Shown here: positions 1-8,044 of the stretch, piece after piece
How positions within the stretch are numbered: the first letter of the stretch is position 1
Layout: every line of letters begins with the position of its first letter
From: Clostridia bacterium
Lineage (GTDB): Bacteria > Bacillota > Clostridia > Christensenellales > Borkfalkiaceae
Reading direction: 5' to 3'
Length of the DNA: 14,713 nt
Assembly: GCA_017504065.1 (NCBI GenBank)
Contig: JAFVRU010000189.1
Span: 1 to 14,713, forward strand
The notes under the pieces: generated by a model
Databases searched by the model: none
The model's input: only the letters and a program-made list of their open reading frames with translations
Told to the model about the DNA's origin: nothing
Position numbers and translations under genes: made by a program

Positions 1-625
1 GTACAACTCGATCGTGTACTCGGTAGGTATGTCGTTGAGCGGAACGTTTGTAGGCGCGGTGATGGCGTACGCGACGTCGAGATATAGATACAAATTCAGC
101 GGCGCGATCTACGCATTGGTGCTCGCGACGATGATTTTACCTTTGATCGGTTCGTTGCCGTCGCAACTGCAAGTAGCGCGTGCGTTGAATTTACACGATT
201 CGATGGTAGGGATCTTCGTTATGAAGAGCTATTTCGGCGGGATGTATTATTTGGTCTTTTACGGAACGTTCTCGTCTGTGCCGCAGGATTATACGGACGC
301 GGCGGAGATTGACGGAGCTGGGCAGTTGACGGTAATGCTTCGGATTATCTTCCCGTTTGCAAGATCGGTATTTTTCTCGGTATTCTTGTTGAACTTTATC
401 GGGTACTGGAACGATTACCAAACGCCGTTGCTGTTCGTGCCGAACAGACCGACGCTCGCATACGGGCTTTGGAGCTTTGCGAACAATAACCATAACAATG
501 ACATCAAGACAGTACCGACGCAGCTTGCGGGTTGCTTCATGATGGCGATTCCCATTTTGGCGTTGTATTTGATCGCGCAAAACAAGATGATGGAAAACGT
601 TTCGATGGGCGGATTGAAAGGTTGA
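1..625 (+). CDS. Carbohydrate ABC transporter permease, MalG type (5' truncated)
   Basis: Inner-membrane permease subunit of a sugar ABC importer. The reading frame is open from base 2, so the gene starts upstream; 207 codons are visible against about 270-300 for the family, and the first membrane segment(s) are missing. Hydrophobic segments are visible near residues 4-25, 33-50, 67-85, 120-142 and 173-192. The cytoplasmic EAA loop that docks on the ATPase is clear at about residues 99-118 (DAAEIDG, then IIFP). The C-terminus ends in GGLKG, like the usual GGVKG/GAVKG tail of MalG-type permeases. A GH16 enzyme and a solute-binding lipoprotein follow on the same strand, so these three probably serve one uptake system. 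A partner MalF-type permease would be expected just upstream. No ATPase gene is in the window; such importers often share an MsmK-type ATPase. The family call is firm; the substrate cannot be read from the sequence. Confidence 0.93.
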   Translation, partial: YNSIVYSVGMSLSGTFVGAVMAYATSRYRYKFSGAIYALVLATMILPLIGSLPSQLQVARALNLHDSMVGIFVMKSYFGGMYYLVFYGTFSSVPQDYTDAAEIDGAGQLTVMLRIIFPFARSVFFSVFLLNFIGYWNDYQTPLLFVPNRPTLAYGLWSFANNNHNNDIKTVPTQLAGCFMMAIPILALYLIAQNKMMENVSMGGLKG

Positions 626-671
626 TCGCTATAGAAAAAGCAATAATATAAGGAGTTATTATAAAGCGAGT

Positions 672-1493
672 ATGGAAGAATTCAAAGTGCAAGGACATGC
701 GTCTTCGTGGCTTCCCGAAGGGTATGATTGGCAGCTTGTTTGGCGAGATGAGTTTGACGGCACGGAGTTAGATCGCTCAAAGTGGGATTACCGTTTGTGT
801 ATGATGGGCAGACGGAATAACGCTTGGACGGAAGACGGGGTTACGTTGGATGGGAATTCGAACGCAGTATTCCGTCGTTACGAAAAGGACGGGAAAGTGT
901 ATTCATCGCAGTTGCAAACGGGTGCGAATTTTACGGATGCGCCCGCCGAAGAATCAAAAGGCGTCTTCCGTTGGCAGATCGGGAGATTGACCGAACCGAA
1001 ATATTTGAAACAATACGGGTATTTCGAATGTCGTTGCAAACTGCAAAAAAAGAACGGCTGGTGGTCGGCGTTTTGGTTGCAATCTCCAATCATCGGTAGC
1101 TCGCTCGATCCCGCAAAATCGGGGATCGAAACGGATATTATGGAAAGCTTCGAACCGAGCAAGGTGGAAAGGGTTAGCAACCATTATAATGGGTATAACT
1201 CCTGTATCAAAACGGAGAGATTCGGAGACGTATTGGAGAACGTGGACTTAAACGAGTATCATACGTTCGGAATACTGTGGACGGAAGAAGGTTACGTGCG
1301 GTACATAGACGGGGTAGAAAACGGTAGATCGTCTGCGCCGATATCGCATACGCCGCAGTTCGTTTCGATCGGGACGGAAGTGATGGGCTATCGGGAAACG
1401 GACGACGCGTGCGAAATTGCGAAAGCCGACCCCGACGACGAATTTATCGTCGATTACGTACGCGTATTCGATTATAAAAAAAGCAAAAAATAA
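672..1493 (+). CDS. Glycoside hydrolase family 16 protein, no signal peptide
   Basis: 273-aa beta-jelly-roll glycoside hydrolase of family 16, a family that cleaves beta-1,3/1,4-glucans, laminarin, galactans and similar polymers. Landmarks in order: an N-terminal WRDEFDGTELDRSKWDY strand (residues 24-40), the aromatic WWSAFWLQ strand (130-137), the catalytic motif ETDIME at 153-158 (nucleophile E153, assisting D155, acid/base E158), an HTFGILWTEEGYVRYIDG segment (197-214) and the closing DYVRVFDY strand (261-268). The usual motif is E-I/L/V-D-x-x-E; a Thr sits in the second position here. The N-terminus (MEEFKVQGHA) is polar with no signal peptide, so the enzyme should act in the cytoplasm on imported oligosaccharides, or leave by another route. 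An AGGAG at 651-655 lies 16 nt from the ATG, which is long, but no other in-frame start lies between. It sits 46 nt after the permease and 70 nt before the binding protein. The family is secure, the substrate unknown. Confidence 0.9.
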   Translation: MEEFKVQGHASSWLPEGYDWQLVWRDEFDGTELDRSKWDYRLCMMGRRNNAWTEDGVTLDGNSNAVFRRYEKDGKVYSSQLQTGANFTDAPAEESKGVFRWQIGRLTEPKYLKQYGYFECRCKLQKKNGWWSAFWLQSPIIGSSLDPAKSGIETDIMESFEPSKVERVSNHYNGYNSCIKTERFGDVLENVDLNEYHTFGILWTEEGYVRYIDGVENGRSSAPISHTPQFVSIGTEVMGYRETDDACEIAKADPDDEFIVDYVRVFDYKKSKK

Positions 1494-1551
1494 AAATCAA
1501 AATAAATTGCGGCGGTATGACGGCAGTCAAATTTCAAAGCCGTTGCGAAAT

Positions 1552-1557
1552 GGGAGA
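1552..1557 (+). promoter_or_regulatory. Ribosome binding site fixing the start of the solute-binding lipoprotein
   Basis: GGGAGA lies 6-7 nt before the ATG at 1564. The frame is open back to an ATG at 1417, inside the GH16 gene, but only the 1564 start has a ribosome binding site and is followed directly by a lipoprotein signal peptide. Confidence 0.75.
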
Positions 1558-1563
1558 AAAAGC

Positions 1564-3204
1564 ATGAAAAAAGCAAACAAGGTTGTATCGGTAATTTTGG
1601 CGGCGTCTTCGACGTTAGCAATGGCGGCTTGCGGTGGGGTAGACCCGTCTATTCAAAGCAGTCCTGATAGACCCGTGGACAGCACGAAAGCGCAGCTGTA
1701 CGTATTCAGCTATGACGGTGGGCAAGGGAACGCATGGTTGGACGCGGCGGTGAATCGTTTCGAAACGATGTACGCGGAAACGGTGTTCGTGGAAGGCACG
1801 AAGGGCGTACAAGTCCATCTTGATTTGCAAAAGCAAGGTGGGGAAACGGTTGCAGCAACCATTCCTTCGTCAAGAAATCAAGTATATTTCTTGGAAAACT
1901 TGAACTATTTGAACTACGTTTACGAAGGACTGATGTTGGACATTACCGATATGGTAACGGAAGATTTGACGGCGTATGGTGAAACGCGGTCCATCGAAGA
2001 CAAATTGACTGCGCATCAACAAAATTATTATAAGGTCAACAATCGTTATTACGGGCTTCCGCACTATCAGGGTTTTAACGGGCTCAGCTATGACGTAGAC
2101 CTGTTCGATCAAAAGAATTTGTTCTTTAAAAACGACGGTACGATCGGGGCAAAATCGACAAGTTCCAACCTTTCCGTCGGCGTAGACGGCGTTGCGGGTA
2201 CGTTCGACGATGGTTTGCCGATGACTTACGCGCAGTTCTTCCAACTTTGCGATAGAATGGTTGCGCTCGGGATTTGCCCGTTGACTTGGTCGGGCTACTA
2301 TCAATTCTATTTCCAAAGCTTGATGGTGTCGTTAGCGACCGACCACGCGGCGGAAGAAGCGATAACGTTCTATACCTTTGACGGAAAATCGAAGAAATTG
2401 ATCGACTCGATCGCGGAAGACGGCACGATCACCTACAAGCCCGAAACGACGATCACGCAAGCAAACGGGTATGAATTGTACAATCATGCGAGTATTTGGT
2501 ACGCGCTCGATTTTGCAGAAACGGTCATTGAAAAAGGGTATTTCTCGCCGGGTAGCTTCAATGGTACGACGACGCACACCGACGCGCAGGACACGTTCCT
2601 TCTCAGTCGTTACACCAACGAGCAAGACGTTGGAATGTTGGTCGAAGGTAGCTGGTGGCAATCAGAAGCGGAAAGCACGTTTGCAATGATGGCGAACTCT
2701 TACGTCAACGCAAGTAAGAATGATAGACGGATCGGGTTTATGCCTTTGCCGAAAGCGACGGAAGAAAGATTGGCGGAACATAAGACGTATATCCGCGACG
2801 ATAACTATACCATTCGGTTTATCAACGCGAATTGCGAACCGGAATACATTCCTTTGGCGAAGAAGTTCTTGCAATTCTGTGCGACGGACGAATCCTTGCG
2901 GGAGTTCACGACGCTTACTAGCGCGATGCTCGGTTACGAATATGATTTGAAGCAAGAACAATACGATTCGTTGAATTACTTCGGGCAATCCATTTACAAT
3001 TTGCGGAAGAGCTCGACAGTTGTGTATCCGTACAGTAATTCCGATTTCTTCTACAAAAATAAGTCCGCGTTGTCCGATTTCTTCGGTACGGGCGTATATA
3101 ACGTCGTTACGTTAGCGATGAAGAACAACGGTATTTCGGCGAAAACATATTTCGACGCGATTGTGGAATATCACGACAAAGATTATTGGGACATGATGAA
3201 ATAA
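1564..3204 (+). CDS. ABC transporter extracellular solute-binding lipoprotein (family 1)
   Basis: Surface-anchored sugar receptor that hands substrate to the permease. 546 aa from the chosen start, longer than the roughly 420-450 aa common in the family. The N-terminus MKKANKVVSVILAAS is a basic-plus-hydrophobic signal, ending in a lipobox MAAC with C23 as the predicted lipidated residue, followed by GG and a polar linker. The mature part opens with a strand plus a helix-like stretch (AQLYVFSYDGGQGNAWLDAA) typical of lobe 1 of these proteins. An aromatic segment EGSWWQSEAE at 361-370 matches the position where sugar-binding members usually place stacking tryptophans. The longer start at 1417 would put the signal peptide about 50 residues inside the protein and is rejected. 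The gene follows the GH16 enzyme by 70 nt and precedes the secreted Ig-like protein by 26 nt, supporting co-transcription. Large, aromatic-rich members often bind oligosaccharides or complex glycans; that is an inference here. Confidence 0.9.
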   Translation: MKKANKVVSVILAASSTLAMAACGGVDPSIQSSPDRPVDSTKAQLYVFSYDGGQGNAWLDAAVNRFETMYAETVFVEGTKGVQVHLDLQKQGGETVAATIPSSRNQVYFLENLNYLNYVYEGLMLDITDMVTEDLTAYGETRSIEDKLTAHQQNYYKVNNRYYGLPHYQGFNGLSYDVDLFDQKNLFFKNDGTIGAKSTSSNLSVGVDGVAGTFDDGLPMTYAQFFQLCDRMVALGICPLTWSGYYQFYFQSLMVSLATDHAAEEAITFYTFDGKSKKLIDSIAEDGTITYKPETTITQANGYELYNHASIWYALDFAETVIEKGYFSPGSFNGTTTHTDAQDTFLLSRYTNEQDVGMLVEGSWWQSEAESTFAMMANSYVNASKNDRRIGFMPLPKATEERLAEHKTYIRDDNYTIRFINANCEPEYIPLAKKFLQFCATDESLREFTTLTSAMLGYEYDLKQEQYDSLNYFGQSIYNLRKSSTVVYPYSNSDFFYKNKSALSDFFGTGVYNVVTLAMKNNGISAKTYFDAIVEYHDKDYWDMMK

Positions 3205-3230
3205 GAAAGTTTTGAAAGGAGAGAAAACAG

Positions 3231-6038
3231 ATGGCGAAAAAAAATAAGATTCGTTTGAGCGCAGCGTTGGCGGCGACGATAGTCGGCGTGGCGGGAGCGA
3301 TTTCGATTGTGAAAGCGCAGGACGCGATTGCCGATACGTACACGATCCCGTCCTATGAAGTATCGTCGACGAGTTCTTCTGTGCGCTACGGCAGCTTTGA
3401 AAGACTGCCTGATACGGAAGGGATAGCAGTCGAATTGATGAACGGGGACGTGTTCCGTTACAACAAGCCGATTGATTTACGCGGAATGACTAGCGTAGAT
3501 CCGTTGGTGGAAATTTGCGTTGTACCCGAAGAGTTCGGGGTGGCGGATTGTACTTCGATGCAAATTATCTTGACGGACGTATACGACGAAAAGAATACCG
3601 TTACCGTGGACGTACACGATGCGGACGGTCTAAAGAATATGTCGTACGCGACGGCTTCGGCGGCAGGACAGCCGTTCAAAGGATGCGAAAACGGCGGCAA
3701 GATTTGGACGGGTACGAGATGGGGACAATGGGTTTGGATGTCTTTCTTCGGTGAAACGAACTCCAATATTACTTCCCACGATAATAATAAAATTTGTCTG
3801 GCTTACGACTATGCGAACAAAGCGGTGAATTTCTATGCGCACGCGGCAACGCGCGTCTTTGCGGACTTCGACGATCCAGATTACTATCCCGAGCTTTGGG
3901 AAGGTTTTACGACGGGGGAAGTGTTCCTGTCGATCAAATGCGACAACTACGTAAATCCGCGCGCGAATTTTGTTGTTACGCAAGTACAAAATCACGATTT
4001 ATCGCAAGCGGAATATACAGATGACGTTGCGCCTGTAATCAATATCGATTATAACGGTTACGAAAACGCGCTGCCGACAGCGGTAGTGGGTAGACCGTAT
4101 TCCGTATTCGACGCGCTCGGCGCGGACAACCGAGACGGGTATATCGATCCGCAAGTCAAAGTATACCGTAACTACACGATGTCGAAAAAGGCGAACGTAG
4201 CCTGCGACGGGGAAACGTTTATTCCGACGGCGGCGGATACGTACTATATTGTATATACGGCGGAAGACGAGTTTGAAAACCTGACGACGGAAGTCGTTGC
4301 GGTGAAAGCGGTGGACGCGACGAATCCGATTACGCTTACGTTTACGCAAGGCGAAACCGCGGGGGTGATCGGCAACGAAATCCGATTGCCGAGCGTTACG
4401 ACCAACGGCGGTAGCGGCAGGGTCGCTTTGACGGAAAGCTTGACGGTGAACGGGAAGGAATATACGATTTCGGACGGATATTTTACGCCGTACGAAGCGG
4501 GTGAATATATTTATACCGTAACGGGCACGGACTACGTTGGACAATATAAGACGGAAACGTACAAGATACAAATCGAAACGACGGACGTACCCGTGTTTAA
4601 GGCTAAGCCGACGTTGCCCAAATATTTCCTTGTCGGAAAGAGTTACACGCTGCCGACGGTAACGGCGTATGATTATTCCGATAACTCGGAAAGAACAATA
4701 ACGACGAAGGTATACGAGAAGGTCGGTGAAACGGAAAAGGAAATCAGCGGCGCGTACGTACCCGAACAAGCGGGCGACGTTACGATCGTTTATAAAGCGA
4801 ATAACGGCTTAAAAGAAGCGAGTATTTCCTATCCTGCAACGGCAGTAGACGTAAGTGGCGCAGAAGGGATTTCGGTAGCGAAATATTTCTACGGAGAAAA
4901 CATTGCGGTTACTTCCTACGATACGTACGTTAATCTTGCGGCAACGGAAGTTTGCGACGTTTCCGCGGAATACGTTATGCCGATGTCGACGTTTTTGACC
5001 AACGTTGCCTTCAACGTACCGCAGGAAAGCGGCAATTTCAAATATTTGAATTTCTATTATTATAACTATCACAATCCCGACAACTTCTTGAAGTTCACGT
5101 ACGAGAATATCGGCAATGGGAATTTACGGTTTTACGTCAATGGGAATTCCGCGGTGGCGACGTCTCTTCTTCTCAAGTTTGACGGCACGGCGAATACGTT
5201 CACGTTGAACGGAAAGAAGAAAACGGTTTTGGCGGATTCCACGTTGGGACAATTGACGCCTGTCACGGAATACGCAAACGGTACGCCTTTGAAGACAAGC
5301 GTTTTGGATAGCCTTTGCTATTTCAAAGTCGAGCTTGCAGGCGTAACGGGCGCGGCGGCGATCAATATTTCCAACCTGTCTAGTCAACAAATGTCGAAGG
5401 ACGAGTTCGATATGCAAGAACCGCTTGTGTACGTGCAATCTTCCGTACTTGGGGATATGAGTTTGAACACGGAATTTACGTTGCCCGCAGCGTGTATTTT
5501 CGATATGCTCGATCCGGAAATCACGACGGCGTTGAAGATCACTAAGCCCGACGGGACGTGCGTTGTGGACGTTAACGGGTTGGAACTCAATCAAGTGGCG
5601 ATAGATCGGGCGTATACGTTTGTATTTGATTCGTACGGCACGTACCGTATCACGTATTATGCGGCGGATTCCAGCGGGAATATGAACTTGATGGCAGGGT
5701 TTGTTATCGGCGTCATCGACGAAGTCGCGCCCGAGATCACGTTTGCAGAAAAGATTATTTCGCAAGTGGAAGTCGGTACGGCGATCTATATTCCGCCGAT
5801 GACGGTTACGGACAACTATTCCCAAACGGTAGAGAAACAAATTTTCGTTATTGCAAGCAACGGGAACGTCTATAAGATTTCCGAAGGAACGGACGGCTTT
5901 GTGCCTACGGAAACGGGTAGCTATATCGTTCGCTATATTGCGATTGACGAATTTGGCAATATGAATATGCAGCAATTCGTCGTGAACGTGATGGAACGCG
6001 TTGTTGACAAAACGCAGGAAGGGGGTAAAGCAGCATGA
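3231..6038 (+). CDS. Secreted multidomain Ig-like / beta-sandwich protein, 935 aa
   Basis: Large exported protein with no recognised catalytic motif. The signal peptide is residues 1 to 29 or 34 (cleavage after VKA or after AIA); no lipobox. Layout by eye: a beta-rich N-terminal domain (about 40-263), then Ig-like modules at about 264-363 (opens DDVAPVINIDYNG), 364-452 and 453-540, a second beta-sandwich, lectin-like block (543-727, with YLNFYYYNYHNPDNFLKF), and two further Ig-like modules at 730-829 and 830-922 (opens DEVAPEITF, ends SYIVRYIAIDEFGN). The DxxAPxI openings and GTYxIxYxAxDxxGN closings are typical of DUF5011/HYR-like bacterial Ig domains. The C-terminus (DKTQEGGKAA) has no sortase motif, SLH domain or membrane anchor. 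The RBS AAAGGAGAG is at 3215-3223. The stop overlaps the next start (ATGA, 6035-6038), so it is probably translationally coupled to the DUF4838 lipoprotein and may work with it in binding a glycan. Function unproven. Confidence 0.85.
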   Translation: MAKKNKIRLSAALAATIVGVAGAISIVKAQDAIADTYTIPSYEVSSTSSSVRYGSFERLPDTEGIAVELMNGDVFRYNKPIDLRGMTSVDPLVEICVVPEEFGVADCTSMQIILTDVYDEKNTVTVDVHDADGLKNMSYATASAAGQPFKGCENGGKIWTGTRWGQWVWMSFFGETNSNITSHDNNKICLAYDYANKAVNFYAHAATRVFADFDDPDYYPELWEGFTTGEVFLSIKCDNYVNPRANFVVTQVQNHDLSQAEYTDDVAPVINIDYNGYENALPTAVVGRPYSVFDALGADNRDGYIDPQVKVYRNYTMSKKANVACDGETFIPTAADTYYIVYTAEDEFENLTTEVVAVKAVDATNPITLTFTQGETAGVIGNEIRLPSVTTNGGSGRVALTESLTVNGKEYTISDGYFTPYEAGEYIYTVTGTDYVGQYKTETYKIQIETTDVPVFKAKPTLPKYFLVGKSYTLPTVTAYDYSDNSERTITTKVYEKVGETEKEISGAYVPEQAGDVTIVYKANNGLKEASISYPATAVDVSGAEGISVAKYFYGENIAVTSYDTYVNLAATEVCDVSAEYVMPMSTFLTNVAFNVPQESGNFKYLNFYYYNYHNPDNFLKFTYENIGNGNLRFYVNGNSAVATSLLLKFDGTANTFTLNGKKKTVLADSTLGQLTPVTEYANGTPLKTSVLDSLCYFKVELAGVTGAAAINISNLSSQQMSKDEFDMQEPLVYVQSSVLGDMSLNTEFTLPAACIFDMLDPEITTALKITKPDGTCVVDVNGLELNQVAIDRAYTFVFDSYGTYRITYYAADSSGNMNLMAGFVIGVIDEVAPEITFAEKIISQVEVGTAIYIPPMTVTDNYSQTVEKQIFVIASNGNVYKISEGTDGFVPTETGSYIVRYIAIDEFGNMNMQQFVVNVMERVVDKTQEGGKAA

Positions 6039-8026
6039 AAAAGAAAAATTGGTTAGCGATATTCTTGGCGGCGTGTACGTTGTTTTCGTTCGGCGCTTGT
6101 AAAAAGGGAAAAGGCGATACGAACGGTTCGAACAATAGCGGCGCGGGCGAAACGCAAACGCAGGCGACGAATCCGCTTACGCAACGTGGAGATAAGACGC
6201 AAGACGGCGTACATATCATCAACGTTTCGAAAAGTAATCATAAGCTGGTAGACAATGGAAAGAGCAAGTATAAGCTCGTATATCCTGATAACGCAGGCTC
6301 GATCGGGATACGTGCTGTAACCGAATTCCAAGCGTATTTCCGCGACGCGACGGGGGTAATGCTTCCGTCGATCAAGGCTTCGGAAGCAGAATATACCACG
6401 GATAGCGAATATATCGTGTTTGGTAACGTTCCGTTTACCGAAGAAGCAATGCAAAACGAGTTTGATTGGACGAAGATGAATTCTTCGGGGTATGCGATCG
6501 AAACGGTTGGGAATTCGATTTTTGTAAAAGGCGGAAGCGAATATGGCGTTTTGAACGCCGCTTACGAGTTGTTGTCTCAATTCGTCAATTGGCGCGTTTA
6601 CTCGATGGATATGGTGTTATACGATCAAAACGTAAAGGATTTGAATTTAAAGAACTTTATGGTATTTGACGTACCTGATATCCAATATCCCTTAACGGCG
6701 TTCGGTTGCGGCGGGTATCAAAACTCCACGTGGTCGCACAGATTCCGTATGTACGTAGATCAAGAAATCTACTGTAATAAGCTCGGCGGGCATACGGTTT
6801 TCGTACTTTTACCGAAAGATACCTATTTGGAAGAGTATCCCGAATGGTACACGGCGGATCAAATGCAGCTTTGCTATACGGCGCGCGGCGACGCGGACAA
6901 GTATGAAAAAATGGTTTCGACGATGGTAGAAACGTTGAAAGGGTATTTCATCGCGAATCCCAATCATAATCGTATCGGTGTAACGCAAATGGACTTTGCC
7001 GTTTGGTGTCAATGTGAAAAATGCCAGGAGATCGTTAAAAAGTATGGGGCGGAAGCGGCAACGCAAACGTTGTTCATTAACGACGTGGCTACACGTTTGG
7101 AAAAGTGGGCGAACGAAGAGCAAGACGGGAGAAAATTAGAGATTGTCGTTTTCGCGTATCATAAGACGGAAAAAGCGCCCGTGAAAGAAGTTATAAACGA
7201 AAGTGGCGATGTCATCGGATATGAACCATCTGCGCCCGAAATGGTATTGCACCCTAGCGTAGCGGTTTGGTTCGCACCGATTTCGGCGTTCTATAACCAA
7301 AGTATTTACAGCGAAGCGAACAAATCGACGTATGAATTGTTCAAAGCATGGTCGGTGTTGGCATCACAAATGCAGGCATGGTATTACGACGTCAATTTTT
7401 CGTATTATATGATTCCGAACAATACGTTCGGCGCGAAACAGGACTGGTATCGCGTGGCGCAAGAATACAATATCGAGTTGCTCTTTAACCAAGGTACTTG
7501 GAATACAATGCAATCGACGGCGTTCACCAACTTGAAATCTTGGCTGAATTCCAAATTCTCTTGGAACGTAGAATACGATTATCAAACGTTATTAAATCAA
7601 TTCTTCACCGATTATTTCGGGCCTGCGGGCAACGTGATGCGGAAATATTTTGATCAGTTGGAAGCAAATCTTTCCTGTTTTGATGAAAAGCTTGGTTCGT
7701 TGTATAGTCCTATTAGAAGCCAAACGTATTGGAAGAAACCGTTGTTGAACTCTTGGCTGAAACTGTTTGACGACGCGTATAAAGCTATTGAGCCGATAAA
7801 GGAATCGAATGAGAATCTTTACGAATTGTATAGAAAACATATCGAATTGGAAAGCCTTACCGTATATTATTTGTTGGTAGAATTGTATGCTACCACGTTT
7901 AGCGAAACGCGTTCTGCGGAATTGAAAACGACGTTGGCTTACGGCATAAATAATCACGGTATACAACGCTTAAGCGAACCAGTAGACGGCCCGACGTATG
8001 CGGCAAGCCTTTTGGCGAGTATTTAA
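6035..8026 (+). CDS. DUF4838 domain lipoprotein, putative glycoside hydrolase
   Basis: 663-aa predicted surface lipoprotein. The signal peptide (MKKKNWLAIFLAACTLFSF) carries two cysteines in lipobox-like settings, C14 (LAAC) and C22 (FGAC). C22 is the likelier anchor because a charged, Gly/Asn/Ser-rich linker follows it. About residues 89-205 resemble the N-terminal alpha/beta domain seen before GH20/GH67/GH115-like barrels (AVTEFQAYFRDATGVMLPS, then YGVLNAAYELLSQFVNWRVY). The central part matches DUF4838 as I know it: a WCQCEKC cluster at 324-330, then an ATQTLFINDVATRLEKW helix and an HPSVAVWFAPI strand. DUF4838 is a TIM-barrel-like family believed to be glycoside hydrolases, with poor biochemical definition; I cannot assign catalytic residues. 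A G-rich RBS (AGGAAGGGGG, 6016-6025) lies inside the end of the preceding gene, which it overlaps by 4 nt. Its place beside a sugar importer supports a role in trimming glycan at the cell surface. Confidence 0.85.
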   Translation: MKKKNWLAIFLAACTLFSFGACKKGKGDTNGSNNSGAGETQTQATNPLTQRGDKTQDGVHIINVSKSNHKLVDNGKSKYKLVYPDNAGSIGIRAVTEFQAYFRDATGVMLPSIKASEAEYTTDSEYIVFGNVPFTEEAMQNEFDWTKMNSSGYAIETVGNSIFVKGGSEYGVLNAAYELLSQFVNWRVYSMDMVLYDQNVKDLNLKNFMVFDVPDIQYPLTAFGCGGYQNSTWSHRFRMYVDQEIYCNKLGGHTVFVLLPKDTYLEEYPEWYTADQMQLCYTARGDADKYEKMVSTMVETLKGYFIANPNHNRIGVTQMDFAVWCQCEKCQEIVKKYGAEAATQTLFINDVATRLEKWANEEQDGRKLEIVVFAYHKTEKAPVKEVINESGDVIGYEPSAPEMVLHPSVAVWFAPISAFYNQSIYSEANKSTYELFKAWSVLASQMQAWYYDVNFSYYMIPNNTFGAKQDWYRVAQEYNIELLFNQGTWNTMQSTAFTNLKSWLNSKFSWNVEYDYQTLLNQFFTDYFGPAGNVMRKYFDQLEANLSCFDEKLGSLYSPIRSQTYWKKPLLNSWLKLFDDAYKAIEPIKESNENLYELYRKHIELESLTVYYLLVELYATTFSETRSAELKTTLAYGINNHGIQRLSEPVDGPTYAASLLASI

Positions 8027-8044
8027 CGATAAAGGAGAAAAGAG

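Noticed and set aside
1417..1563. Upstream-extended start for the solute-binding protein
   Set aside because: It overlaps the GH16 gene, has no RBS, and would bury the lipoprotein signal peptide 50 residues inside the protein.
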